Numbered from the stretch's first letter, positions 1 to 7,569 are shown. The stretch is DNA of 33,041 nucleotides from Oscillospiraceae bacterium (GCA_015066095.1 SVPC01000017.1:1-33041), one strand, 5' to 3'. Translations and numbers: made by a program. The notes: a model not told the origin generated them from the sequence alone.

Positions 1-349
1 CAATTTTCTTTTCTATTGTAATACAAGAAGCTGTTAAAATTCTTTGAATTCTACCACAAAGATTTCTATGTTTTTTAAAAGCAATATCATCAATTGCATT
101 ATTAGAATATAAGAGTTTTAACCAACTTTCAGTTTCAACACATTCCTTGCGAGCAATTTTAAATTTTGACAGCATATCCGGCAAACTTTGAGGATATTGT
201 GCTTCAGTTATGTTGGCAAACACACTTGACGCAGATTTGCGAATTTGAAAAATAATATTTGAGTTACCTTTGTGTTCTAAATGTTTACAAAGAGATTCAA
301 TATCAACCGCCAACTGTTCGGCATTTTTAAGCAACGGATTATCTTTCAT
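1..349 (-). CDS. Four-helix-bundle protein (IVP/Avd-like family), 3' end off window
   Basis: The reading frame starts at ATG 349 behind a GAGGTGAG ribosome site (353-360) and runs open to the window edge, giving 116 residues with no stop. The protein begins MKDNPLLKNAEQLAVDIESL. It carries the pattern typical of the small four-helix-bundle family first found in 23S rRNA intervening sequences (TIGR02436 type): an IRKSASSVFANITEAQ segment near residues 36-51, then helices with KIARKECVE and a WLKLL motif. Family members are small basic helical proteins, usually about 115-125 residues, so little should be missing. The biochemical role is unclear; the relative Avd works with retroelement reverse transcriptases, but none is visible here. 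It has its own promoter (367-395), which touches the hairpin array. The base composition is AT-rich compared with the nearby housekeeping genes. Confidence 0.75.
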   Translation of the reverse strand, partial: MKDNPLLKNAEQLAVDIESLCKHLEHKGNSNIIFQIRKSASSVFANITEAQYPQSLPDMLSKFKIARKECVETESWLKLLYSNNAIDDIAFKKHRNLCGRIQRILTASCITIEKKI

Positions 350-366
350 ACTCTCACCTCTTTTAT

Positions 367-395
367 AGTATAGCAGAAAACCGTTTCTAAATCAA
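367..395 (-). promoter_or_regulatory. Sigma-A promoter of the four-helix-bundle gene
   Basis: On the minus strand TTGATT (395-390) and TATACT (372-367) are separated by exactly 17 bases, 18 bases upstream of the start codon at 349. The first three bases of the -35 box (395-393) are also the first bases of the outermost hairpin of the array, so the array ends directly at this promoter. Confidence 0.6.
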
Positions 396-589
396 GGCGT
401 AGCCTTGTATGGAATCCGACGAAGTCGGTATGTAATCATTTCGAAGAAATGCATGTAATCCACCGCAGGTGGTATGTAATCAATCCGAAGGAAGAAACAT
501 ACAAGTCTTACGACTTGATGACATACCGTTTGCAAAGCAAACGGATTACATACGCCTATCGGCGATTACATACCAATCTTTCGGATTGG
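393..589. repeat. Array of variable-stem hairpins separated by TATGTAAT / ATTACATA spacers
   Basis: Successive hairpins are: 393-407 (CAAGGC, loop GTA), 416-428 (CCGAC, loop GAA), 437-451 (CATTTC, loop GAA), 460-472 (CCACC, loop GCA), a degenerate unit from 481, 502-517 (CAAGTC), 526-544 (CCGTTTGC, loop AAA), 553-564 (CGCC) and 573-589 (CCAATC). Spacers in the left half read TATGGAAT, TATGTAAT, CATGTAAT and TATGTAAT (408-415, 429-436, 452-459, 473-480). Those in the right half read ATGACATAC, ATTACATAC and ATTACATAC (518-526, 545-553, 565-573), the inverse. The two halves are therefore an inverted pair meeting near 481-500. Read on the minus strand, the right-half loops are GTAA, TTT, GATA and CGAAA, so most share the G-N-(N)-A pattern. 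Stem sequences are all different. I do not recognise a named family. Confidence 0.85.
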
Positions 590-590
590 A

Positions 591-621
591 TAAAAATAAA
601 GGACTTCCGAAGAAGTCCTTT
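591..621 (-). terminator. Terminator of the tRNA cluster
   Basis: A 10-bp stem (598-607 with 612-621) closes on a TTCG loop when read on the minus strand, giving the very stable C(UUCG)G tetraloop, followed by ATTTTTA. It lies 7 bases after the tRNA-Cys 3' end. The plus-strand copy is also followed by a T-rich run, so it could work in both directions. Confidence 0.85.
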
Positions 622-627
622 ATTTTT

Positions 628-702
<75 letters not shown>

Positions 703-729
703 TTATACATATTCATTTTTTTGAAAAGA

Positions 730-753
730 AAGGGTGCTTTTTCAAGCACCCTT
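730..753 (-). terminator. Hairpin between tRNA-Gly and tRNA-Cys
   Basis: A 10-bp stem (730-739 with 744-753) with a 4-base loop begins at the last base of the tRNA-Gly CCA end. On the minus strand it is followed by TTCTTTTC. It looks like an intrinsic terminator or attenuator inside the tRNA run, which would lower read-through into tRNA-Cys; it might instead help 3' processing. Confidence 0.6.
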
Positions 754-828
754 GGAGCGGATTACGAGGCTCGAACTCGCTACCTCCACCTTGGCAAGGT
801 GGCGCTCTACCAGATGAGCTAAATCCGC
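753..828 (-). tRNA. tRNA-Gly (GCC)
   Basis: Acceptor GCGGATT pairs with AATCCGC, the anticodon stem is CCACC/GGTGG around loop TTGCCAA (anticodon GCC), the T-arm contains GTTCGAG, and CCA is encoded. It lies fourth in the run. Confidence 0.96.
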
Positions 829-835
829 ATATTGA

Positions 836-911
836 TGGTGCCTCCGGTCGGAATCGAACCAACGACACGGGGATTTTCAGTCCCCTGCTCTACCGACTGA
901 GCTACAGAGGC
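836..911 (-). tRNA. tRNA-Phe (GAA)
   Basis: Acceptor GCCTCTG pairs with CGGAGGC (one U-G pair), the anticodon stem is GGGGA/TCCCC around loop CTGAAAA (anticodon GAA), and the T-loop is TTCGATT. The discriminator is A and CCA is encoded. It lies third in the run. Confidence 0.96.
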
Positions 912-916
912 AAATG

Positions 917-993
917 TGGCGACCTGGATGGGGCTCGAACCCACGACCTCTAGCGTGACAGGCTAGCGTTCTAACCAACTGAACTACCAGGCC
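917..993 (-). tRNA. tRNA-Asp (GTC)
   Basis: The acceptor begins GGCCTGG, the anticodon stem is CTAGC/GCTAG around loop CTGTCAC (anticodon GTC), the T-loop is TTCGAGC, the discriminator is G, and CCA is encoded. It lies second in the run. Confidence 0.95.
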
Positions 994-996
994 ACA

Positions 997-1072
997 TGGT
1001 GGGAACAACAGGGCTCGAACCTGTGACCCTCTGCTTGTAAGGCAGATGCTCTCCCAGCTGAGCTATGCTCCC
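997..1072 (-). tRNA. tRNA-Val (TAC)
   Basis: Acceptor GGGAGCA starts the gene, the anticodon stem is TCTGC/GCAGA around loop CTTACAA (anticodon TAC), the T-loop is TTCGAGC, and ACCA is encoded. It is the first gene of the run and lies about 50 bases downstream of the promoter. A small leader hairpin, TTGCCA-T-TGGCAA (1090-1102), lies between them. Confidence 0.96.
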
Positions 1073-1121
1073 ACGATGACCGCGCTGGCTTGCCAATGGC
1101 AACTCACCGGCGACAAGCAAT

Positions 1122-1150
1122 ATATTAACACAATACATTAACTTTGTCAA
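1122..1150 (-). promoter_or_regulatory. Sigma-A promoter of the tRNA operon
   Basis: Minus strand: TTGACA (1150-1145), a 17-base spacer, then TAATAT (1127-1122). It sits between the hslO stop and tRNA-Val, and its near-consensus boxes fit strong stable-RNA expression. Confidence 0.8.
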
Positions 1151-1159
1151 GCAAAATTT

Positions 1160-2044
1160 TTAATTTTTTTCAATTTTTTTCAAAATGCCTTTTATATCAT
1201 CTTTTGTAAAGGTATAATCGGTATTGCAAAAGTGGCATTTCACATCAACTTGGGGTAAATCGCTATACATTCCCTCAAGTTCTCCCTTGCCGAGACCCCC
1301 AAGGGTTGCTTGGATTTTTTCACGGCTACATTTACATTTATATTCTACCTGTTCCTCATATATAACCTCTACATCAAAGCCTTGCAAAACATCGCGCACG
1401 ATATCTTCAATATCCATTCCTTGGTCCAAAAGTTGTGTGACAGGTTTTACACGGGCGAGATTTTTCTCGATTTTTTCGATAATCTCATTCTCGGTAAATG
1501 GTAAAAGTTGCAATATATAACCGCCTGCTTTTTTAACCGTTAAATCAGTATCAACAAGCACACCCAAAGCACAAACGGTGGGAATTTGCTCACTCACCGC
1601 ATAATAAGAGGTGATATCTTCCGCAATTTCACCCGAAACAATGGGTACAAAGCCGTTATAAGGCTCTTTCATACCAAGGTCCTTTACCACGAACAAACTG
1701 CCGTCAGTACCAACAGCACCCGAAACATCAAGTTTGCCGTTAGGTTTTAAAGGAATTTCAACAACGCTGTTTTGTGCATAACCGCGCACATTACCCGTAG
1801 AGTCTGCCGACACGGTAATAGCACCCGAAGGACCGCCGCCGTCAATCTTCATTGATATTGAATTATCCTTACCTTTTAGCATATTGCCCATCATAGAAAC
1901 TGCGGTAAGCATTCTGCCGAGTGCCGCTGTGATAACCGCCGAAGTTTTATGAATCTGCTCGGCCTTTGCTACAATATCGGTACTGTCTACCGCCGATACC
2001 ATAACCGCGCCTTCGCTTGTTATACATCTTATAAGTTTGCCCAT
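1160..2044 (-). CDS. hslO: Hsp33 redox-regulated chaperone
   Basis: This encodes a 294-residue Hsp33, the cytosolic holdase switched on by oxidation and unfolding. The N-terminal domain has the usual stretches (KAEQIHKTSAVITAALGR; SMKIDGGGPSGAITVSAD; ALGVLVDTDL). The C-terminal redox switch has its four zinc cysteines: CKC at about 237-239 and CHFC at about 270-273, the family CxC-CxxC pattern. The length is normal. Its ATG shares one base with the stop codon of the methyltransferase upstream (TAATG at 2046-2042), so translation is probably coupled. It is the last gene of a three-gene operon read from the promoter near 3083-3111. Confidence 0.96.
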   Translation of the reverse strand: MGKLIRCITSEGAVMVSAVDSTDIVAKAEQIHKTSAVITAALGRMLTAVSMMGNMLKGKDNSISMKIDGGGPSGAITVSADSTGNVRGYAQNSVVEIPLKPNGKLDVSGAVGTDGSLFVVKDLGMKEPYNGFVPIVSGEIAEDITSYYAVSEQIPTVCALGVLVDTDLTVKKAGGYILQLLPFTENEIIEKIEKNLARVKPVTQLLDQGMDIEDIVRDVLQGFDVEVIYEEQVEYKCKCSREKIQATLGGLGKGELEGMYSDLPQVDVKCHFCNTDYTFTKDDIKGILKKIEKN

Positions 2045-2784
2045 TATTTTACCTTTCTTGTTACAAAAATTGCCCTTTCGCTTGTGGCTTCAAGCGGTTT
2101 TTCGGTTCCGTCATCAAAAATTTCCACCAATTGAAGCCCTGCTTTTTGGAGTGCTTTCTCAACCTCTTCCAAAGAATATGCGCGTTCAGAAAACTGTTCA
2201 CTCTCACGATAGTAGTTTTCGCCGTCTTTTACAAAAAAATCAAGTGAAATATCTACCGTGCAGTTTTTCTCTTTAAACTTATTTGCCCACACACAGTAAA
2301 CATCCTCAGTTTCGATAACAAAAACATTGTCACCCAAAACATTGCGGTGCTTATACTCGGTATTAAGGTCGAATATAAAAAGGCTGCCCTCTTCTAAAAA
2401 CAAGGAAACACGGCTTATTGCTTTGCAAAAGTTTCTATAATCGGTTATATGATTCAAACTGTCAAGACAGCACACCGCACCGTCAACCGTGCCGTATAAA
2501 TCAAGTTCTTGTGCCTTTTGGCAAAGGTATAACACTTCACAGCTGGATTCTGCCGATTTTTCTCTCGCCACAGACAGCATTTCTTGTGACATATCTACAC
2601 CGATTACTTCTATTCCTGACTCAGCAAAACAGTTCGAAAAACTACCTGTACCGCAAGCCAAATCTAAAAGCAAAGTTGGTTTTTTATCATACTTTTTAAA
2701 AAGTTTCAAAAGATATGCCGTGCGTTTTTTATAATCAACATCCAAAGTAAGCCCGTCATAAAACGAAGCAAAATTACCGTACAT
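2044..2784 (-). CDS. Class I SAM-dependent methyltransferase
   Basis: This is a 246-residue cytosolic protein of the Rossmann-fold methyltransferase class. Motif I, LLDLACGTGSFS (about residues 38-49), forms the S-adenosylmethionine site. An acidic residue follows strand two (EVIGVDMSQEML), and a post-I aspartate segment (VDGAVCCLDSLNH) is also present. The N-terminus, MYGNFASFYDGLTLDVDY, matches YqeM-like small-molecule or ubiE-type methyltransferases. The substrate cannot be told from sequence. It starts one base after the yerC-like stop and overlaps hslO by one base, so all three genes are coupled. Confidence 0.85.
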   Translation of the reverse strand: MYGNFASFYDGLTLDVDYKKRTAYLLKLFKKYDKKPTLLLDLACGTGSFSNCFAESGIEVIGVDMSQEMLSVAREKSAESSCEVLYLCQKAQELDLYGTVDGAVCCLDSLNHITDYRNFCKAISRVSLFLEEGSLFIFDLNTEYKHRNVLGDNVFVIETEDVYCVWANKFKEKNCTVDISLDFFVKDGENYYRESEQFSERAYSLEEVEKALQKAGLQLVEIFDDGTEKPLEATSERAIFVTRKVK

Positions 2785-2785
2785 A

Positions 2786-3052
2786 TTATTTTAACCTTTC
2801 AAACGCCAACTCAAACCCCTCATTAATAGAGCGGTTTACACGGCTGATTGTAGCAGTAGAAGCACCTGTTGCCTTTACGATATCATTATAAATCTGCTTT
2901 TCGTTAAGCATTTTAGCAACCGCAAAGCGCTGTGCTATTGCCGAAATTTCTTTTGGAGTGCAAGCATCGCTAAAAAACTTGTACAATTCTTCACGGGTTT
3001 TGAGTGTTAAAATCGCATCAAACAGCAAATCGTTAAAATTGTTTTTTTCCAT
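2786..3052 (-). CDS. yerC: TrpR-like YerC/YecD family regulator
   Basis: An 88-residue protein with the TrpR-like helix-turn-helix fold. The middle part CTPKEISAIAQRFAVAKML is characteristic of the YerC/YecD family, and GASTATISRVNRSI is the recognition helix region (about 63-76). Family members have the normal length of about 90-100 residues and poorly defined targets; the link with tryptophan is by fold only. It is the first gene of the operon with the methyltransferase and hslO. The ATG is preceded by GAGGTG at a good distance. Confidence 0.88.
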   Translation of the reverse strand: MEKNNFNDLLFDAILTLKTREELYKFFSDACTPKEISAIAQRFAVAKMLNEKQIYNDIVKATGASTATISRVNRSINEGFELAFERLK

Positions 3053-3082
3053 AACGGCACCTCTTTTATCAAATATATAAAT

Positions 3083-3111
3083 ATTTTAACACATAAAAGC
3101 GCTAAAGTCAA
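3083..3111 (-). promoter_or_regulatory. Sigma-A promoter of the yerC-methyltransferase-hslO operon
   Basis: Minus strand: TTGACT (3111-3106), 17 bases, TAAAAT (3088-3083). It lies 31 bases upstream of the ATG, back to back with the yhaO promoter. Confidence 0.75.
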
Positions 3112-3133
3112 TTTTAAATCGCTTTATTTTTAA

Positions 3134-3162
3134 TTGAAAAATACGACAAATTATGATATTAT
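3134..3162 (+). promoter_or_regulatory. Sigma-A promoter of yhaO-yhaN
   Basis: TTGAAA (3134-3139), 17 bases, TATTAT (3157-3162). It is divergent from the yerC promoter, with only about 22 bases between the two -35 boxes. Confidence 0.7.
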
Positions 3163-3199
3163 ATTTATACAGATGAATTAAGTTCAAGGATGTGTTTTA

Positions 3200-4315
3200 G
3201 TGAGTAGCATTAAAATTCTGCATTGTGCGGATATTCACATAGGCGCGGCGGATGCATTTTTAGGTTCCTCTGCCGATTCGCGTATGTTTGAAACCCTTAT
3301 CACTTTTGAAAACATAATAGATTTAGCGGTACAAAACGAAGTGCAGTTACTTGCCATTGCAGGTGACCTTTTTGATGCACCAACCCCTGATGCTGCATTC
3401 GTAAACCCAGTTCTTTCCAAAATAGCATCAGCACCCAATCTCAAGGTGGTATACTGTGCAGGTAATCACGACCCACTTATTGCACAATCCCCCTTTGTTA
3501 TAAATACACTTCCGCAAAACTTATTTGTATTACCAACAGAAGACACCTGTTTGGTTTTTGACGATATAAAGTCGCGTGTTTACGGCAGGTCGTTTGATTC
3601 GGCGCACTTACAAGGGGAAGAAGAATTTTCACTAACTGTTCCGCAAGACGATTATATAAACATTTTGGTACAACATGGTGAACTTAAAAGCGACCTTAAT
3701 TCTGACTATAATGCCATAACTCCGCGTTTTATAAGAAACAGTGGTATGGATTATATCGCACTCGGTCACGTACATAAGCATACACCCGTCGGAAAACTTG
3801 AAAATGTAAGTTTTGCATACTGCGGTTGCCCCGAAGGTCAGGGTTTTGATGAACTTGACGAAAAGGGTGTTTATATGGGCACTGTCGGAAAAGGTAGTGC
3901 CGATTTGAAGTTTATCCCCGTAGCGCGCAGAAAACACATTCACGAAAAAATTGATATTACAAATGTAGAAGATATATCTTCTTTTATTTTAGAAACCTTA
4001 AAAGATCGCTACCAAAACTTTGGTGACCACCTATATAAAATAGAAATAATAGGAGAAATGGACCCCGACAGCACTATAAACTGTGCCGAACTTTCGGCGC
4101 GTCTTTCCACTGCGCTTTATTTTGTGAAAATCAAAGATTCTACCGAGTATAAGATAGACTTTGAAACTCTGGCAAAAGAAACCTCGCTTAAAGGTGTTTT
4201 TGTTAAAAAGATGCTTGAAAAACAAGAACAAGCAGAAGATAAAGAAACCGTAAAACGCGCACTTAAAATTGGTCTTAAAGCATTTAGTAACGAGGTGAAA
4301 TACAATGAAGATTAA
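3200..4315 (+). CDS. yhaO: YhaO/SbcD-like metallophosphoesterase (DNA exonuclease)
   Basis: A 371-residue nuclease of the Mre11/SbcD class. The metal-binding motifs appear in order: CADIHIG (D11, H13), AGDLFD (about 54-59), GNHD (about 92-95), QHGE (about 156-159) and GHVHKH (about 189-194). The start is GTG at 3200, 9 bases after AAGGA; the ATG at 3190 runs into a stop at once. It overlaps the ATPase gene by 11 bases, the usual two-subunit arrangement. By analogy with Mre11-Rad50 and SbcCD the pair should process DNA ends or hairpins. Assignment to the YhaO branch rests on the YhaN-type partner. Confidence 0.9.
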   Translation: MSSIKILHCADIHIGAADAFLGSSADSRMFETLITFENIIDLAVQNEVQLLAIAGDLFDAPTPDAAFVNPVLSKIASAPNLKVVYCAGNHDPLIAQSPFVINTLPQNLFVLPTEDTCLVFDDIKSRVYGRSFDSAHLQGEEEFSLTVPQDDYINILVQHGELKSDLNSDYNAITPRFIRNSGMDYIALGHVHKHTPVGKLENVSFAYCGCPEGQGFDELDEKGVYMGTVGKGSADLKFIPVARRKHIHEKIDITNVEDISSFILETLKDRYQNFGDHLYKIEIIGEMDPDSTINCAELSARLSTALYFVKIKDSTEYKIDFETLAKETSLKGVFVKKMLEKQEQAEDKETVKRALKIGLKAFSNEVKYNED

Positions 4316-6596
4316 GTCACTGCATATAGCCTCATTTGGCGGTATAAAAAACCTTGGTTTAGATTTTGACAGTTGCTTTAATGTGGTTTACGGCGATAAC
4401 GAAAACGGCAAAACCACCATTATGAATTTTATTAAAATGATGTTTTACGGTAGTGAACGGTCGGGTAAAGAATTCAACAAAAATATCCGTAAAAAGTACA
4501 CCCCTTGGGACGGCAGTAGTATGGCGGGTAGTATTGATTTTGAAAACAACGGCCGTAATTACCGACTTGAACGAATTTTCGGCAGTTCTAACTCGACTGA
4601 TAAGGTAACACTTATCGACCAGAATTTAGGTGAACGCGAAACCGTTACGCCAGATATAGGCACAAAACTTTTCGGCCTTACTCTCCCCGCTTTTGAACGC
4701 AGTATTTTTATAGGTCAATTCGGCTACCCCGAAAACAACGCATTGGCAGAAGGGGAACTGCAAAGCAAACTTTCCAATATGGCCTTTACCGGTGATGAAA
4801 CCGTTTCATACGAAGCGGTTAAAAAGAGATTGGAAACCGCAAGGTACGAACTTTCTTCCAAAAGCGGAAAAGCGGGTATTTATGATAAAAACTTAAAACT
4901 TTGCTTTGAACTTGAAAAACAACTGGAAGAAGAAAATGCACAACAAGCCACCATAAAATCGGCTAAAGAAAAAGCAGAACAACTTACGGCTTGTATAAAA
5001 TCATTACAAGAAAAAGCCGATGGCTTAAAGCAACAAATTGATGCGGAAAATGATATTCGCAACGCACAAAAATTAAAAGAATTATTAAGCCTTAAATCTC
5101 AACTTGATGCATTAAACCAAACCTTGACTTTGGACAACGGAAAAATTGCAGATGAAATGTTTGTCCGCAAAGTGGAATTTTGCCTTTCTAAAATAGAGAA
5201 TATTGAGTCAAAAATTGTTGCAAAGCAAAACGAAACCAATGTTTTAGAAAATAATCTTAAACTAGCACTAAACCCCACTAGTGATGCAACCCCCGAAAAG
5301 AAAAAGGAATTGGAAGAAAAAATCCAAAACCTGCAAAAAGAAAAAGCGTCAATTGGTGAGAGAATAGAAAAACTGCAAAAATGCGAAAAACCAAAAGCCA
5401 CTTATATAATATGGTATGTATTGGCGCTGATTTTAGGTGTTTTATCGGCGGTAGCATTTTCATTTACAAATTTGATAGCTTATGCAGGGTTGGGGCTAAC
5501 CGCTCTTTTGTTTATTTCAGCGATTGCTTTAACCCTGAAAGCCAAAGCCAAGGTTAAATCTCAAAACACCCAACTTTTAAGTTTACAACTTGAAGAAAAC
5601 CGCATACTTTCACTTATAGCGAGCGAAAACTCCAATCTCAATGCTATAAATACCGCTTTGGGAAGCAGTTCGGCTATGATTAAAAACCAAAAGGAAATAA
5701 TAAACCAAAACTTTAAAGATATTTCGGCTTGGCAAAACGAAATAAAATCCGAAGAAGAAACTTTATTCACCCTTTTCAAATGCTACAAATCAGTTGATAG
5801 CATAGCGGAAGTAAAACACGAATTACAAGGGATAAAAGAAACCGCAATCAAACAAAAAGATTTAAAGCAAAATATTAACTATATTCTGCGTGATGTCGGC
5901 AATATTTCTTATACCCAAGCCCAAGAAAAACTTGAAAATCTTAAAACCGATAATGCGGTTGATTTTGAAAAGGTTAAAGCTGATTATGAACTGCTTTTAC
6001 AACAAATTACCGAGCAAAAAACAACTCTTGCTACCATTGTAAACGAAGTTAAAAACTTAAGTTCCCGCACGGGCGATACCGAAAAAACAAAAACCCAATT
6101 ATTAGCGCTTAAAGACAACACTTCGAGCCAAAAGGAATATCTTGACAGTTTAGATTTAGCACTTTCGGTTTTAAACGACGCTTATGCAGAAGTTCGTCAA
6201 AGCTACAGTTCGGTATTAGAACAAAAGGCAAGTGAAATATTTGGTGCCATTACTGGCGGCAATTATAAAAATATGACCATTTCCAAAACATTTGGCATAT
6301 CAGTAGAAAAAAGCGATGTCTTTGGTAGCCACGAACTTGACTATCTATCAAGCGGTACAGTTGACCAGGCGTATTTAAGTCTCAGACTAGCCCTTTCGCA
6401 ACTTATTACAGACAACGAGCAAAAACTACCTGTGATTTTAGATGATGCGTTGGCACAGTATGATGATACCCGTACAAAAACCGCTCTCGGCTTTTTACAA
6501 AAATACTCCGAAAACGGACAAATTATAATGTTCACCTGCCATAAATCACTTATAGATTCCGCAAAAGACACAGGCGCAAATTGTATAAATCTTTAA
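4305..6596 (+). CDS. yhaN: YhaN-like Rad50/SbcC-type coiled-coil ATPase
   Basis: A 763-residue SMC-like ATPase, partner of the preceding nuclease. Walker A, GDNENGKTT, is at 30-38. Long charged coiled coils follow on both sides of a hydrophobic pair of segments at about 367-416 (YIIWYVLALILGVLSAVAF, then a second span). The signature region LSSGTVDQAYLSLRLAL is at about 680 and Walker B, VILDDALAQYDD, at about 709. Rad50 and SbcC carry a CxxC zinc hook at the coil apex; none is visible here and the membrane-like hairpin takes its place, as in YhaN. It is shorter than Bacillus YhaN (about 960 residues). The complex is probably held at the membrane. Confidence 0.9.
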   Translation: MKIKSLHIASFGGIKNLGLDFDSCFNVVYGDNENGKTTIMNFIKMMFYGSERSGKEFNKNIRKKYTPWDGSSMAGSIDFENNGRNYRLERIFGSSNSTDKVTLIDQNLGERETVTPDIGTKLFGLTLPAFERSIFIGQFGYPENNALAEGELQSKLSNMAFTGDETVSYEAVKKRLETARYELSSKSGKAGIYDKNLKLCFELEKQLEEENAQQATIKSAKEKAEQLTACIKSLQEKADGLKQQIDAENDIRNAQKLKELLSLKSQLDALNQTLTLDNGKIADEMFVRKVEFCLSKIENIESKIVAKQNETNVLENNLKLALNPTSDATPEKKKELEEKIQNLQKEKASIGERIEKLQKCEKPKATYIIWYVLALILGVLSAVAFSFTNLIAYAGLGLTALLFISAIALTLKAKAKVKSQNTQLLSLQLEENRILSLIASENSNLNAINTALGSSSAMIKNQKEIINQNFKDISAWQNEIKSEEETLFTLFKCYKSVDSIAEVKHELQGIKETAIKQKDLKQNINYILRDVGNISYTQAQEKLENLKTDNAVDFEKVKADYELLLQQITEQKTTLATIVNEVKNLSSRTGDTEKTKTQLLALKDNTSSQKEYLDSLDLALSVLNDAYAEVRQSYSSVLEQKASEIFGAITGGNYKNMTISKTFGISVEKSDVFGSHELDYLSSGTVDQAYLSLRLALSQLITDNEQKLPVILDDALAQYDDTRTKTALGFLQKYSENGQIIMFTCHKSLIDSAKDTGANCINL

Positions 6597-6602
6597 AACA
6601 AA

Positions 6603-6639
6603 AAACGCTCAGGGAATTTTCCCTGAGCGTTTGCTTTTT
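6603..6639 (+). terminator. Terminator after yhaN, shared with the convergent gene
   Basis: A 12-bp perfect stem (6603-6614 with 6621-6632) with loop AATTTT is followed by T-rich sequence on the plus strand and has a matching A-run on the other side. It can serve yhaN and the convergent gene ending at 6644. Confidence 0.85.
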
Positions 6640-6643
6640 AATA

Positions 6644-7252
6644 TTAACATTGTGAGTCAGCCACAATACCTTCTTCGATTATGCTATACATAATATTGTA
6701 ACCAAATGCAGACTCGGTATTTTCTAAGAAAACGGTTTCACAAGAAGCGGTTTCAAAGCTGCCGTCTTCATAAGAAATTTCAACCTCAGTCAATACTGTG
6801 TAGCTGCCGTCTTTATTATCGGTAACACTTGAAATTTCGTGGGTGTAGATATTATAACCACGAGGAATTATATAAACATAACCGTCTTTTTCGGTATCAC
6901 CCAAAAATCCGAAATCGTTATAAATCTTACCATACATATTAAAAATGTAATCACTTAAAACTGCACTGTCTACAAAGCCGTCCGGCGCAGCGTCAATCAA
7001 AGCCAACATAGAATCGTTTGCCAATGCACTGTCATTATAGAAAGCATCGTTATAAACAAAATTGTGGTTGAGCATATTCAAAAAACGTGCTTCAAGCACA
7101 CCGTCGGCAGTATTTGTATTAACAACATTAACAACGTCCATTTTGTCGGCATTAACTGTTGCTTCTTTAACCGCATCGGTTTTTACACACGCAAAAGACA
7201 GTACTACGACGCAAACTGTCATAATGAGTGATAACACAATATTTTTACGCAT
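6644..7252 (-). CDS. Exported protein of unknown function
   Basis: 202 residues. I do not recognise the family. The N-terminus (MRKNIVLSLIMTVCVVVLSFAC) is a signal peptide. The cysteine at residue 22 is preceded by LSFA, which is not a clean lipobox, so lipid attachment is possible but unproven. After a Thr/Asn/Val-rich linker come acidic segments and a C-terminal beta-rich part with Tyr/Ser/Glu-rich strands (about 120-195). It has no positively charged or catalytic-looking clusters. The start is supported by AAAGGAGG directly upstream. It stands alone, convergent with yhaN. Confidence 0.7.
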   Translation of the reverse strand: MRKNIVLSLIMTVCVVVLSFACVKTDAVKEATVNADKMDVVNVVNTNTADGVLEARFLNMLNHNFVYNDAFYNDSALANDSMLALIDAAPDGFVDSAVLSDYIFNMYGKIYNDFGFLGDTEKDGYVYIIPRGYNIYTHEISSVTDNKDGSYTVLTEVEISYEDGSFETASCETVFLENTESAFGYNIMYSIIEEGIVADSQC

Positions 7253-7501
7253 AATACCGCCTCCTTTATTAGTATAGTTTAATTATACACGCCGTGTCCC
7301 AAAAATACCAAAAACAATTCAGTTACAAATTATTTCACCTTTGTAATTTTTTAAGTAAAAATGCGGTGTAAAAAATAACATTTTGTAATCTTTTGGTTAC
7401 TGCTTTGAAATTTTAAATAAATTGAAGCTCTTTGTTTACTGCAAATTGTCTAAATTTATCACTTTTAAATAATTTTATTAGAAAAACTTAAAAAGTTTTA
7501 G
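7253..7501. other. AT-rich divergent intergenic region
   Basis: About 250 bases between two divergent genes. A possible -10 box (TATAAT, 7287-7282 minus) lies 30 bases before the exported-protein gene, with no good -35 box. The rest is AT-rich with no repeat, RNA fold or reading frame that I can support. Confidence 0.5.
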
Positions 7502-7530
7502 TTGTATTTACCAAAAAGATGTGTTATACT
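7502..7530 (+). promoter_or_regulatory. Sigma-A promoter of the EF-G-like gene
   Basis: TTGTAT (7502-7507), 17 bases, TATACT (7525-7530). Transcription would start near 7537, which lies downstream of the in-frame ATG at 7519 and so rules that codon out as the start. Confidence 0.7.
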
Positions 7531-7569
7531 ATTTTTTGTAAAGATATTCACTTAAAGGAGTGCATCAAA

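Noticed and set aside
393-589. CRISPR array
   Set aside because: The repeated part is only 8-9 bases, the intervening parts are self-complementary hairpins rather than unique spacers, the orientation flips midway, and no cas gene is present.
7519-7569. Upstream ATG extension of the EF-G-like gene
   Set aside because: The -10 box lies inside it, so the mRNA would start after the ATG; the TTG at 7570 has a good ribosome site and matches the family N-terminus.
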